Shown: piece by piece, positions 1 to 7,972 of the stretch
How positions within the stretch are numbered: position 1 is the stretch's first letter
Layout: each line of letters starts with the position of its first letter
Source: Hymenobacter norwichensis DSM 15439
GTDB taxonomy: Bacteria; Bacteroidota; Bacteroidia; Cytophagales; Hymenobacteraceae
DNA length: 64,000 nt
Reading direction: 5' to 3'
NCBI RefSeq assembly: GCF_000420705.1
Contig: NZ_ATVL01000011.1
Location: 400,387-464,386 of the forward strand
Made by a program: the position numbers and the translations under genes
Notes under the pieces: model-generated
The model's database searches: none
What the model was told of the DNA's origin: nothing
The model's input: the letters and a program-made list of their open reading frames with translations, nothing else

Positions 1-1
1 G

Positions 2-574
2 CTAACCAACTTTCAGCTCACCAAGATGACCGGCGGCATGCATGGCGAGGAAATGGCCAATTCCATGAAGGGCCAGCACATCCACAACATCGTGGACAAT
101 GAGCCCTACTCGGCGCACTACGAAACCAACTTCACCAAGAATATTGTGGACGGGCAACACGTGGTGCTATCTTTTCTGTCGCGCTCCTACCACGAGAGCC
201 TCAAGCACCGCGGCGCCTACGATTTGCGCCTAGTAACGGTGGGTAAGCTGCCCTCCAACGCGCCGGCCCCCACCTTCGACCTTAAAGCACCGCACCTGTT
301 CTACAGCCGCCCCAAAGACGTGTACAGCGGCAAAGACGCTCAGAAGGTGATGCTGGATTTCTACCTCGTCAATACCACGCTAGAGCCCGGCGGCACCCAA
401 GTGCGAGCTACTATCAACGGCAGCGAGTTCATGCTCGATCAGTGGGCGCCCTATATGATGGAAGGCCTCCCGATGGGCGAAAACACCGTAAAACTGGAGC
501 TGATTGACTCCGACGGCAAGCTGATACCGGGTCCGTACAATTCGGTTACCCGCACTTTCTCGTTGCAGCCGTAG
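2..574 (+). CDS. C-terminal part of a secreted or lipoprotein-like hypothetical protein (5' truncated)
   Basis: The frame is open to the left edge of the window, so the N-terminus and any signal peptide are missing. About 190 residues are visible. A His-rich stretch reads HIHNIVDNEPY, followed by a GQHVVLSFLSRSYHESLK segment; a later repeat-like segment (GENTVKLELIDSDGKLIPG) resembles the beta-sandwich ends of Bacteroidota periplasmic proteins. There is no catalytic motif I recognise. It ends at a TAG 151 bases before kaiC and is probably not part of that operon. Function unknown; a secreted beta-sandwich protein is inferred from composition only. Confidence 0.7.
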   Translation, partial: LTNFQLTKMTGGMHGEEMANSMKGQHIHNIVDNEPYSAHYETNFTKNIVDGQHVVLSFLSRSYHESLKHRGAYDLRLVTVGKLPSNAPAPTFDLKAPHLFYSRPKDVYSGKDAQKVMLDFYLVNTTLEPGGTQVRATINGSEFMLDQWAPYMMEGLPMGENTVKLELIDSDGKLIPGPYNSVTRTFSLQP

Positions 575-725
575 TTGTCCGCCGCGAATTATGCACCTTT
601 GCTCAAGACCCTGTTGGCTGGTGCGGTGCACAAGGTAACTAGGTGGCCTCGGTTGAATCGGGTAGATTGAAATTTATGCTCCGGTACTTCAACTGAAGCA
701 GCAAACGCCCTCATATCTATAGTTT

Positions 726-2465
726 ATGCACGACAATCTTCGCGCTGCTCCGCGGCTTGCTACGCTGCCTAAAGCACCTTCCGGTATCGAAGGCCTCGAT
801 GAAATTACCGAAGGCGGCCTGCCGCTGGGGCGCCCCACCCTCATCTGCGGCAGCGCGGGCTGCGGCAAAACCCTGATGGGTGTGGAGTTTCTGGTGCGCG
901 GGGCCTTGGAGTACAACGAGCCTGGTGTACTGATGGCCTTCGAGGAAACCAGCGAGGAACTGGCCGCCAACGTGGCGTCGCTGGGCTTCGACCTGCCGGC
1001 TCTGCAAGCTCAGAAGCTGCTGCGCGTCGACCATGTGCACGTTGACCGCTCCGAAATCGAGGAAACCGGAGAGTACGACCTAGAAGGCCTGTTCATTCGG
1101 CTGGGCTACGCCATTGATTCCATCAACGCCAAGCGTGTGGTGCTTGATACCATTGAGTCGCTGTTTTCGGGCTTCTCCAACCAGGCCGTGCTGCGCTCGG
1201 AAATCCGGCGGCTGTTTCGCTGGCTCAAAGACAAAGGCGTTACCACCATCATCACGGCTGAGCGCGGTGACGGCTCCCTCACTCGGCAGGGCTTGGAAGA
1301 GTACGTGTCTGATTGTGTAATCTTGCTCGACAACCGCGTTATTGACCAGATTACCACCCGCCGGCTGCGCATTGTGAAGTACCGCGGTAGCACGCACGGC
1401 ACCAACGAGTATCCTTATCTAATCAGTGAGGAAGGCATATCCGTGCTGCCGGTTACGTCGTTGCGGCTGGAACATCGGGTGTCCGACCACATCGTTTCGA
1501 CGGGTATTCCGGCGCTAGATGAGATGTTCGGCCGCCGCGGGTTTTATCAGGGCAGCAGCATTCTGCTCACGGGCACTGCCGGCACGGCCAAAACTACGTT
1601 GGCCGCTGCGTTTGCGCAGGAAGTCTGCCGCCACGGTGGGCGTTGCCTGTACTTCGCCTTCGAAGAATCGCCGCACCAATTGATTCGCAATATGCTGTCG
1701 GTGAGCATTGATTTGGAACCCCACGTGCAGGACGGTCGCCTGATCATAGAAGCGTCGCGGCCCACGCTCAACGGGTTGGAGCGGCACCTAGTTACCATTC
1801 ACAAGCTGGTGCACGATTTCAAACCCACGGCCGTGGTCATCGACCCCATCAGCAACCTCATCAGTGTGGGCAACGTGAACGAAGTGCGCAGCATGCTCAC
1901 CCGGCTCATCGATTTTCTGAAGGTCAACAACATCACGGCTTTGTTCACCTCGCTCATCAGTGGCAGCCTCCAGATGGATACCACCGAAGAAGGGGTGTCG
2001 TCGCTGGTAGATACCTGGATTAGTGTGCGAGACCTGGAAGGCGTGGGCGAGCGGAACCGGGGCCTCAGCATTCTAAAATCGCGCGGAATGGCGCACTCCA
2101 ACCAAGTGCGTGAGTTTGTGATTACCGATAAAGGTGTTGAGCTCCTGGACGTTGTGGTGGGGCCAACCGGCATTATAACGGGGGCCAGCCGCTTAGTGCG
2201 GCAGCTGCAAGAGCAGGAGCAGGAACTAGCGGCCCGGCAAGAGTTGGCCCGCAAAGACCGGGAACTGGCCCGCCGCCGCCGGGTGCTAGAAGCCACCATT
2301 GCCAACCTGCGTACCGAGTTCGAGTCGGTGGAAGAGGAGTTTCGGCAGCTAAATACTGAGGAGCACGACCGGAAGACCGGCCAGGTCAAAAACCATCGGA
2401 AAGCCACCCGTTCTTCTTCCCCATCAGACGCCGCTGGTCCTGCCGATCAGCAACCTAATTCGTAA
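726..2465 (+). CDS. kaiC: KaiC-like RecA-family ATPase/autokinase with C-terminal coiled coil
   Basis: 579 aa with two RecA/KaiC domains. CI: Walker A GSAGCGKT at 42-49 and the glutamate pair FEE at 72-74. CII: Walker A GTAGTAKT at 283-290 and FEE at 312-314. Aligned by eye to cyanobacterial KaiC, the phosphorylation region is conserved as T420, S425 and S426 (S431/T432 become Ser-Ser), followed by a typical KSRGMAHSN segment. In place of the KaiA-binding tail there is a charged heptad-like helix at about 490-545 (QLQEQEQELAARQELARKD and onward) and a disordered end. KaiC proteins hydrolyse ATP slowly and switch phosphorylation state, timed by KaiB binding. It is first in a five-gene operon; its stop overlaps the next start (TAATG). 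Confidence 0.95.
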   Translation: MHDNLRAAPRLATLPKAPSGIEGLDEITEGGLPLGRPTLICGSAGCGKTLMGVEFLVRGALEYNEPGVLMAFEETSEELAANVASLGFDLPALQAQKLLRVDHVHVDRSEIEETGEYDLEGLFIRLGYAIDSINAKRVVLDTIESLFSGFSNQAVLRSEIRRLFRWLKDKGVTTIITAERGDGSLTRQGLEEYVSDCVILLDNRVIDQITTRRLRIVKYRGSTHGTNEYPYLISEEGISVLPVTSLRLEHRVSDHIVSTGIPALDEMFGRRGFYQGSSILLTGTAGTAKTTLAAAFAQEVCRHGGRCLYFAFEESPHQLIRNMLSVSIDLEPHVQDGRLIIEASRPTLNGLERHLVTIHKLVHDFKPTAVVIDPISNLISVGNVNEVRSMLTRLIDFLKVNNITALFTSLISGSLQMDTTEEGVSSLVDTWISVRDLEGVGERNRGLSILKSRGMAHSNQVREFVITDKGVELLDVVVGPTGIITGASRLVRQLQEQEQELAARQELARKDRELARRRRVLEATIANLRTEFESVEEEFRQLNTEEHDRKTGQVKNHRKATRSSSPSDAAGPADQQPNS

Positions 2466-2806
2466 TGCCTCTTATGGAAAATCAACCTGTTGCTGCTACC
2501 GAGGATTTCAAGGAGGACTACTGGGAGTTGCGCTTGTACGTGGCTGGCCAGACGGCCAAGTCGGTGGCGGCCTTGGCTAACCTGCGCAAGTATTGTGAGC
2601 AGCATTTGTTGGGGCGGTATCGGCTGGAAGTTATTGACTTGCTAGTGAACCCACAACTGGCTGAAGGTGACCAGATTCTGGCTATTCCCACGCTGGTGCG
2701 CAAGGTGCCAGTGCCCATCCGCAAGATAATCGGCGACCTTTCCAACGAGGAGCGCGTACTGGTGGGACTTGACATTCGGCCTGCCGGCTCTACTACCACT
2801 CGCTAA
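2465..2806 (+). CDS. kaiB: KaiB-like protein, copy 1 (canonical)
   Basis: 113 aa, thioredoxin-like KaiB family. The core matches KaiB closely: ELRLYVAGQTAKSV, VIDLLVNPQLAEGDQIL, AIPTL, and PIRKIIGDLSNEERVL. Gly101 and Asp103 (VGLDI) sit where cyanobacterial KaiB has the Gly and Asp that keep it in its ground-state fold. KaiB binds the CI ring of KaiC and in cyanobacteria switches fold to do so. The ATG overlaps the kaiC stop by one base, so translational coupling is likely; a second ATG three codons in is an alternative start. The next kaiB starts one base after its stop. Confidence 0.93.
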   Translation: MPLMENQPVAATEDFKEDYWELRLYVAGQTAKSVAALANLRKYCEQHLLGRYRLEVIDLLVNPQLAEGDQILAIPTLVRKVPVPIRKIIGDLSNEERVLVGLDIRPAGSTTTR

Positions 2807-2807
2807 C

Positions 2808-3122
2808 ATGGAGGTTGACGAAAAACTGCCCCAAGGCGAGAAAGAGTACCTGTTGCATCTGTTCATTTCGGGCGCTACTCCCAACTCCACCAAGGCGGTA
2901 CGCAACATAAAAGAAATCTGTGAGTTGTACCTGAAAGACCGGCACGAGCTGCTGATTATCGACATCTATCAGCAGCCTGAGCTAGCCCAGGGCGAGCAGC
3001 TTATTGGTATTCCCACGCTCATCAAAAAACGCCCTGGCCTGATCCGGCGGCTGGTGGGCGACTTATCGGACCGGCCGCGGGTACTTGCGGCGCTAGGGCT
3101 AGCGGATTCTCCGCCGCATTAA
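2808..3122 (+). CDS. kaiB: KaiB-like protein, copy 2 (divergent)
   Basis: 104 aa from ATG 2808, one base after the first kaiB stop; a longer reading from 2769 would run inside copy 1 and is unlikely. The KaiB fold is recognisable: LLHLFISGATPNST, IIDIYQQPELAQGEQL, GIPTLIKK, RRLVGDLSD. It differs from copy 1 at the fold-switch positions: Ala95 and Gly97 (LAALGL) replace the Gly and Asp of VGLDI. It may be a permanently thioredoxin-folded partner, such as an adaptor for KaiC or for the downstream kinase, but that is inference. It is nine bases upstream of the histidine kinase. Confidence 0.92.
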   Translation: MEVDEKLPQGEKEYLLHLFISGATPNSTKAVRNIKEICELYLKDRHELLIIDIYQQPELAQGEQLIGIPTLIKKRPGLIRRLVGDLSDRPRVLAALGLADSPPH

Positions 3123-3131
3123 TTATCACTC

Positions 3132-4835
3132 ATGCCGTCCTCTGCTTCTACCTCGTCGGATCTGGCTCGTGAAAACGAGGAACTGCGTCATCGGCTGCAA
3201 GAGGCGGAAGACCTGATTTACGCAGTACGGACTGGGGCCGTAGATGCGCTGGCCATTCAAAGTCCCGACGGGCCCCGCATCTTCACGCTGCAAGGCGCCG
3301 ATGAAAGCTACCGTACCCTAGTTGAGCAAATGAATGAAGGGGCCATTCTGCTCAACCAGGATGGTACAATTCTATACTGCAACGCCTGCCTGGCGGGGTG
3401 GCTACGGCGGGGGCTTGAGGAAGTAATCGGCCAATCGTTTGCCAGCTTCATACCCAAAGGGTTTCAAGCATACTGGACGGCATTGCTGGCACAGAGCTGG
3501 GGCGGATACGGCAAGGGCGAAGTGGCACTGCAAGGCAGTGGCGGCGCGCTTCGGCCCTTGGCGTTGTCACTGAAGGTGTTGAATTTCAACGAGATGCCCG
3601 TGGTAGCCGTTATTGCCACCGATTTGTCGGCCCAACGCGAAATCAGGAACATTCAGGCGCTAGTAGCCGAGCAGAACGCGGTAATTGACCGCAAAAACGA
3701 GGAAATCCGGTTCCAAGAGTCGGCCCGCCTGGTGGTGGAACAAGCTGCTGCCGAAGCTAACCGGATGCTGGAAGGTATTCCGCAAATTGCTTGGACTGCC
3801 AACCCCACCGGCCATACCACCTACTTCAACCGCCGCTGGTTCGATTACACCGGCCAAGCCGACCAACTGCTGTGGGAATACCGTTGGGAGGATTATCAAC
3901 ATCCGAATGATGCTGAATCGGCTAGTCAACGCTGGGCAAATTGCCTGCGCACCGGCAACGTATTTGAAGCCGAGTTCCGGCTCCGCGACCGGGCCGGGCA
4001 ATACCGCTGGATGCTAAGCCGGGCATTTCCTTCGCGCAACGACCGAGGCGAGCTTATTCAATGGATTGGCACCTGCACCGACATTCATGAGCACAAGATG
4101 GACCTGGAGCGCATTGACATGGCCCAGCAGCAGCTTCAACTGAAAAACACCCAGTTGACGCGCGTGAACGTGGACCTGGATAATTTTATCTATACCGCGT
4201 CGCACGACCTACGGGCTCCCATCACCAATATCGAAGGGTTATTGCAGGCCCTGCTGACTGAACTGCCCGATGGTGGTGCTGAAGTGCAGCCTATCATGAA
4301 CATGATGCAAGATTCGGTAGACCGGTTCAAGCGCACTATTGAGCACTTGACTACTATCACAAAGCTGCAAAAAGAGGCTGATTTGCCCATGGCTTCCGTT
4401 GATCTAGCTCACCTTATTGAGGAAATTCGGCTGGATTTATTGCCCCAGATCCAGGAAGCCCAAGCGCGGATTTCAGTGGATGTGCGAGAGTTTCCGATGG
4501 TTTCGTTTGCCGCGAAAAACCTGCGCAGCATTATCTACAACCTGCTCAGCAACGCCATAAAGTACCGTTCCCCACATCGTGCCCTACTTATCCGCATCCG
4601 GTGCCGGCCAGCTGGCAACTATGCTCTGCTAACGGTGCAAGACAACGGTTTAGGCATTTCGTTAACCAATAGCCCAAAGCTGTTTGGCATGTTTGAGCGC
4701 CTGCACGACCATGTAGAAGGCAGTGGCATGGGACTCTACATTGTAAAAAAGATAGTGGAAAACGCTGGGGGAAGCATTGAGGTGGCTAGCCAGGTTGATG
4801 TTGGTTCCACTTTCTCCGTTTATCTTGGAAGGTGA
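3132..4835 (+). CDS. PAS-domain sensor histidine kinase of the kai operon
   Basis: 567 aa, no signal peptide or membrane segment, so cytoplasmic. Order: short N-terminal coiled coil (about 10-35), PAS (about 58-165), linker helix, second PAS with PAC-like end (about 210-320, containing GIPQIAWTANPTG), HisKA with phospho-accepting His358 in the H-box ASHDLRAP, then HATPase with N-box NLLSNAIKYR, DNGLGIS and GSGMGLYIVKKI. Unlike cyanobacterial SasA it has no fused KaiB-like domain; the separate kaiB genes directly upstream may supply that contact. The likely phosphorelay partner is the receiver encoded next. Nine-base spacing to kaiB2 supports co-transcription. Confidence 0.93.
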   Translation: MPSSASTSSDLARENEELRHRLQEAEDLIYAVRTGAVDALAIQSPDGPRIFTLQGADESYRTLVEQMNEGAILLNQDGTILYCNACLAGWLRRGLEEVIGQSFASFIPKGFQAYWTALLAQSWGGYGKGEVALQGSGGALRPLALSLKVLNFNEMPVVAVIATDLSAQREIRNIQALVAEQNAVIDRKNEEIRFQESARLVVEQAAAEANRMLEGIPQIAWTANPTGHTTYFNRRWFDYTGQADQLLWEYRWEDYQHPNDAESASQRWANCLRTGNVFEAEFRLRDRAGQYRWMLSRAFPSRNDRGELIQWIGTCTDIHEHKMDLERIDMAQQQLQLKNTQLTRVNVDLDNFIYTASHDLRAPITNIEGLLQALLTELPDGGAEVQPIMNMMQDSVDRFKRTIEHLTTITKLQKEADLPMASVDLAHLIEEIRLDLLPQIQEAQARISVDVREFPMVSFAAKNLRSIIYNLLSNAIKYRSPHRALLIRIRCRPAGNYALLTVQDNGLGISLTNSPKLFGMFERLHDHVEGSGMGLYIVKKIVENAGGSIEVASQVDVGSTFSVYLGR

Positions 4836-4905
4836 ATCTCTGAAAGTCTGGCTGCCCGCGTGCCCACCGGCCTAGCCTTCCTCACCCTTGTTCCCAGTAT
4901 ACTGC

Positions 4906-5328
4906 ATGCAGAAGCTAACCTGCACCTTATTGGTCGACGACGACCAGACTACCAACTATCTCAACCAACTGCTGATGAAGCGGTTGGCTGTAACCAATAA
5001 ACTGTTGGTGGCGCTGAATGGGCAAGAGGCATTGAAGCTGTTGAATGAGCATTGCCATGAAGCCAGCTTGGATTGCCCCATGCTGATTTTGTTGGACGTG
5101 AAAATGCCCGTCATGAACGGCTTTGAGTTTCTGGAAGCCTACGACCAACTCCCGCTGCCGAACAAGCAGGCCATTATTATTGTGGTGCTCACGACCTCCT
5201 TGCACCCGCAGGATGTAAGCCGCCTAGAAACGCTTCATATTGCTGGCTTCTTGAATAAGCCCCTAACCCGGGAGAAAGTGGATTCTATCATGCAGAATCA
5301 TTTCAACCGACACCTGCCTACCCCCTAA
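4906..5328 (+). CDS. CheY/Rcp1-like single-domain response regulator
   Basis: 140 aa from ATG 4906 (a TTG 18 bases earlier is possible). A stand-alone receiver domain: acidic pocket LLVDDD near the start, phospho-acceptor Asp64 in LILLDVKMPVMNG, conserved Thr in VVLTTS and Lys in LNKPLT. There is no output domain, so it acts by protein contact or as a phosphorelay intermediate. Following a soluble PAS kinase, it is the probable acceptor of that kinase's phosphate. It is the last gene of the kai operon; a 438-base gap follows. Confidence 0.92.
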   Translation: MQKLTCTLLVDDDQTTNYLNQLLMKRLAVTNKLLVALNGQEALKLLNEHCHEASLDCPMLILLDVKMPVMNGFEFLEAYDQLPLPNKQAIIIVVLTTSLHPQDVSRLETLHIAGFLNKPLTREKVDSIMQNHFNRHLPTP

Positions 5329-5766
5329 AAGATGGCGGCTCTGCTTTAAGTAACAGCGCTAGCAGAGGGGCTCTCGCCTAGCTATATGGGTGGTGAAAAA
5401 GCTGTATTTCAGCTTCTCCAAAGGTAGATTTGCCTGCATTGTACTTAGGGTTGAGCAGGCGCTTTGTTAAGTGTGCCTTCATAAGATACAATTATTGAGC
5501 GCCACTACCTGTATAACCGCAGAAGCGCTAAAAAGTGGCTGTTTGGTGTAAACAAGCAAGTTAGTTCAGCGGTCTGATGCTTGCAGCCACCGAGTACTTT
5601 CAGACATTAATCAAAATTTAGGTGTGCGGCTAGCCCTTAGTATTACCTTTGCTCCTGGTTGAGTCGGTAAGCGAAACTATGTGGGGTGGCTCAACGTCTT
5701 TGTTACTTTAGATTTCGTCTGTCTCTGCCCGGGCGCGTATCCGGGCCGTTGTATGCCAATCAGCTT
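5329..5766. other. Intergenic region between the kai operon and the OmpA/PD40 gene
   Basis: 438 bases with no convincing gene. The first third has only weak inverted repeats (for example GAAAAAGCTG near 5394 with CAGCTTCTC), not a clear terminator. A -7-type promoter box lies at 5644-5651, implying a leader of roughly 110 nt before the ATG at 5767. The leader holds a short GC hairpin, GCCCGG at 5727-5732 with CCGGGC at 5741-5746. No known riboswitch was recognised. Confidence 0.6.
5644..5651 (+). promoter_or_regulatory. Putative Bacteroidota -7 promoter box for the OmpA/PD40 gene
   Basis: TACCTTTG matches the Bacteroidota TAnnTTTG -7 consensus. It lies 115 bases before the chosen ATG. No clear TTG-type -33 element was seen. 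Confidence 0.4.
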
Positions 5767-7809
5767 ATGAGAAATAAGAAGTTATTGCTGTTGGTAGGGC
5801 TGATAGGAGGATTATCTGTGCGTGTGCAGGCACAGCATGCTATTTGGGCCGCTAAACTGGTAGCAGTATCGTCGCAAAAAGCCGAGGGCAAGGAGGCGTT
5901 TTCGCCTGAGAAAGTACTGGGTGAGCCCAATGCCCGTCCGCTGGGGCAGGTCAGCAATGATGCCTGGATTCCGCGTAAAGAGGGAAACAACGAGTTTATA
6001 GAAGTGCGGTTCGCCAAGTCACTTATTGCCAAGCAAGTGACAGTGGTGGAAAACTTCAATCCGGGTTCGGTATCGAAGATAGAACTGGTAGATACTCGTG
6101 GCGAAAAGCACCAAGTGTACCAGAACGATAATCCCGGCCCAATTCCCGAGCAATTCCGCTCGTTGCAGGTGACGTTTGCGGCGGGTACTTACCGCACCAT
6201 TGGGGTTGTGGTGAGTTTGAATACCAAGGCAGTTAACGGCGTCAACCAGATTGATGCTATTGGCATTGCCGACGTGGCCGAAACCATGGTGAAAAAGGAG
6301 TTCAAAAGCGAAACCGATGGCGTGAAGTTCGACTCGGCCATGGTGAACTTGGGCCCAAATGTCAACTCCAAGTACGTTGATACGCACCCGGTTATTTCGC
6401 CTGATGGCCGTACGCTATTCTTTGCCCGGCAAGAAAGCCCCCAGAACGTAGGCGGCTCCAACGATGTGCAGGATGTGTGGTACAGCACCTTGGCCAATGC
6501 CAGCACCAAAGCTTGGAATCCCGCTAAGAATATTGGTTCACCCATCAACACGCCCGGCCCCAACGGCTTGGCGTCGGTGTCATCGGATGGCAATTCGGCA
6601 GTACTTATCAACTTGTACAAGGAAGATGGCTCACTTGACCCCAAGGGCTTGAGCTTGTCGCGCCGTACAAGAAATGGGTGGAGCAAACCGACGAAAATAG
6701 AAATCGACGATTTCTACAACGACGACCCCGACAATGTGGATTATTTCCTAGGTACGTCGGGCAAGGTGCTGCTAATGGCCGTGGACCGCAAAGATGGTTT
6801 GGGCCAGCAAGATTTGTATGTGAGCTTGCTGAAGGAAGATGGGAAAAGCTGGGGCCGTCCCATCAATTTGGGGGCTAATATCAACACCAAGAAGCCGGAG
6901 TTTGCGCCCTTTCTGGCCGCCGACGGCAAGACCCTGTACTTCGCATCGGAAGGCCACGGCGGCTACGGCAAAAGTGACGTGTTCTATTCCAAGCGCCTCG
7001 ATGATACCTGGAAAAACTGGACCAAGCCCCGCAACCTCGGCCCCAACGTCAACTCTCCTGATTTTGATGCTTACTACGTAGTGTCGGCGGCGGGCGAAGA
7101 TGCGTATCTGGTTTCCACACGCAACGGCACGGCCAATTCCAAGGACATTTTCCGCATCAGTCTCACGCCGCAGTTCAAGCCCGAAGTGGTAACGCTGGTG
7201 CGCGGTCAGGTGCTCGATGCTGCCACCAAAAAGCCGGTTAACGCGGTTATCAAATACGAGAATCTGCTGACCGGTGAGGAAATAGGTGTGGCCGAAACAA
7301 ACCCCGTTGATGGTTCCTATACTATTGTGCTGCCCTCCGGCGTGCATTATGGCTACCGTGCCGAAGCCCCCGAGTACTTGGCCGAGTCCGACAACCTCGA
7401 CGTGACGGATAAGGAAAAATACTCCGAGGTGAAGCAGGACCTGTACCTGGTGCCGTTTGCGGTAGGCCAGACCATCAAGCTGAACAACATCTTCTTCTCG
7501 CAGAGTAAGTACTATCTGCGCGAAAACTCTTACCCTGAGCTACAGCGCCTGATTCGGACGTTGAAGGAATATAAGACGGTGGAAATCAAGATTGAAGGCC
7601 ACACCGATAACCAAGGTGACCCCGCCCTGAACCTCAAGCTCAGCCAGGATCGAGTGAATGAGGTGAAAAAGTATATCGTGTCGAAAGGCATTAGCAGCAC
7701 GCGCATCACCACCGAAGGCTTCGGCGACACTAAGCCCATTGCCAGCAACGACCAAGAGGAAACCCGCAAGCTCAACCGCCGCGTAGAGTTCCGAATTACC
7801 AAGAAGTAG
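5767..7809 (+). CDS. OmpA family outer-membrane protein with PD40 repeats
   Basis: 680 aa from ATG 5767, chosen because it gives a clean signal peptide (MRNKKLLLLVGLIGGLSV, then VQAQ). A discoidin-like N-terminal region is followed by WD40-like PD40 strands (VISPDGRTLFFARQ; FLAADGKTLYFASEGHGG), a carboxypeptidase-regulatory-like beta domain (VRGQVLDAATKKPVNAVI) and a C-terminal OmpA peptidoglycan-binding domain (IEGHTDNQGDPALNLKLSQ, ending RRVEFRITKK). Such proteins link the outer membrane to peptidoglycan, and relatives in gliding or T9SS organisms include PorE-type proteins. Monocistronic, ending at a strong terminator. Confidence 0.9.
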   Translation: MRNKKLLLLVGLIGGLSVRVQAQHAIWAAKLVAVSSQKAEGKEAFSPEKVLGEPNARPLGQVSNDAWIPRKEGNNEFIEVRFAKSLIAKQVTVVENFNPGSVSKIELVDTRGEKHQVYQNDNPGPIPEQFRSLQVTFAAGTYRTIGVVVSLNTKAVNGVNQIDAIGIADVAETMVKKEFKSETDGVKFDSAMVNLGPNVNSKYVDTHPVISPDGRTLFFARQESPQNVGGSNDVQDVWYSTLANASTKAWNPAKNIGSPINTPGPNGLASVSSDGNSAVLINLYKEDGSLDPKGLSLSRRTRNGWSKPTKIEIDDFYNDDPDNVDYFLGTSGKVLLMAVDRKDGLGQQDLYVSLLKEDGKSWGRPINLGANINTKKPEFAPFLAADGKTLYFASEGHGGYGKSDVFYSKRLDDTWKNWTKPRNLGPNVNSPDFDAYYVVSAAGEDAYLVSTRNGTANSKDIFRISLTPQFKPEVVTLVRGQVLDAATKKPVNAVIKYENLLTGEEIGVAETNPVDGSYTIVLPSGVHYGYRAEAPEYLAESDNLDVTDKEKYSEVKQDLYLVPFAVGQTIKLNNIFFSQSKYYLRENSYPELQRLIRTLKEYKTVEIKIEGHTDNQGDPALNLKLSQDRVNEVKKYIVSKGISSTRITTEGFGDTKPIASNDQEETRKLNRRVEFRITKK

Positions 7810-7871
7810 GTTGAACCGAGTTGATTGTTGGCAGTTTATTGATGACTGCAAGCCTAGCTTTATCGAACAGA

Positions 7872-7911
7872 AAAACAAAGCCCGATTCATTACGAATCGG
7901 GCTTTGTTTTT
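7872..7911. terminator. Bidirectional rho-independent terminator
   Basis: Perfect inverted repeat with arms 7873-7888 and 7894-7909 (core AAAGCCCGATTC / GAATCGGGCTTT) and T-runs on both strands. It lies between the convergent OmpA/PD40 and floA genes. Confidence 0.9.
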
Positions 7912-7972
7912 GGGTATGTGCTATTTACGTAACGGCAAGTCAATCAACTACCAACGAATAACAATCAACGTC

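Noticed and set aside
1799..2407. Ser/Arg-rich minus-strand frame inside kaiC
   Set aside because: Shadow of the KaiC coiled coil and CII domain; Ser/Arg-rich composition is typical of antisense frames.
2769..2807. Longer start for the second kaiB
   Set aside because: It would lie inside the first kaiB; ATG 2808 fits the family length and operon spacing.
5394..5417. GAAAAAGCTG / CAGCTTCTC hairpin after the kai operon as terminator
   Set aside because: Imperfect, short and without a T-run; not strong enough to call.
6772..7347. 191-residue minus-strand frame inside the OmpA/PD40 gene
   Set aside because: Antisense to a clear coding region with signal peptide and domains; no independent support.
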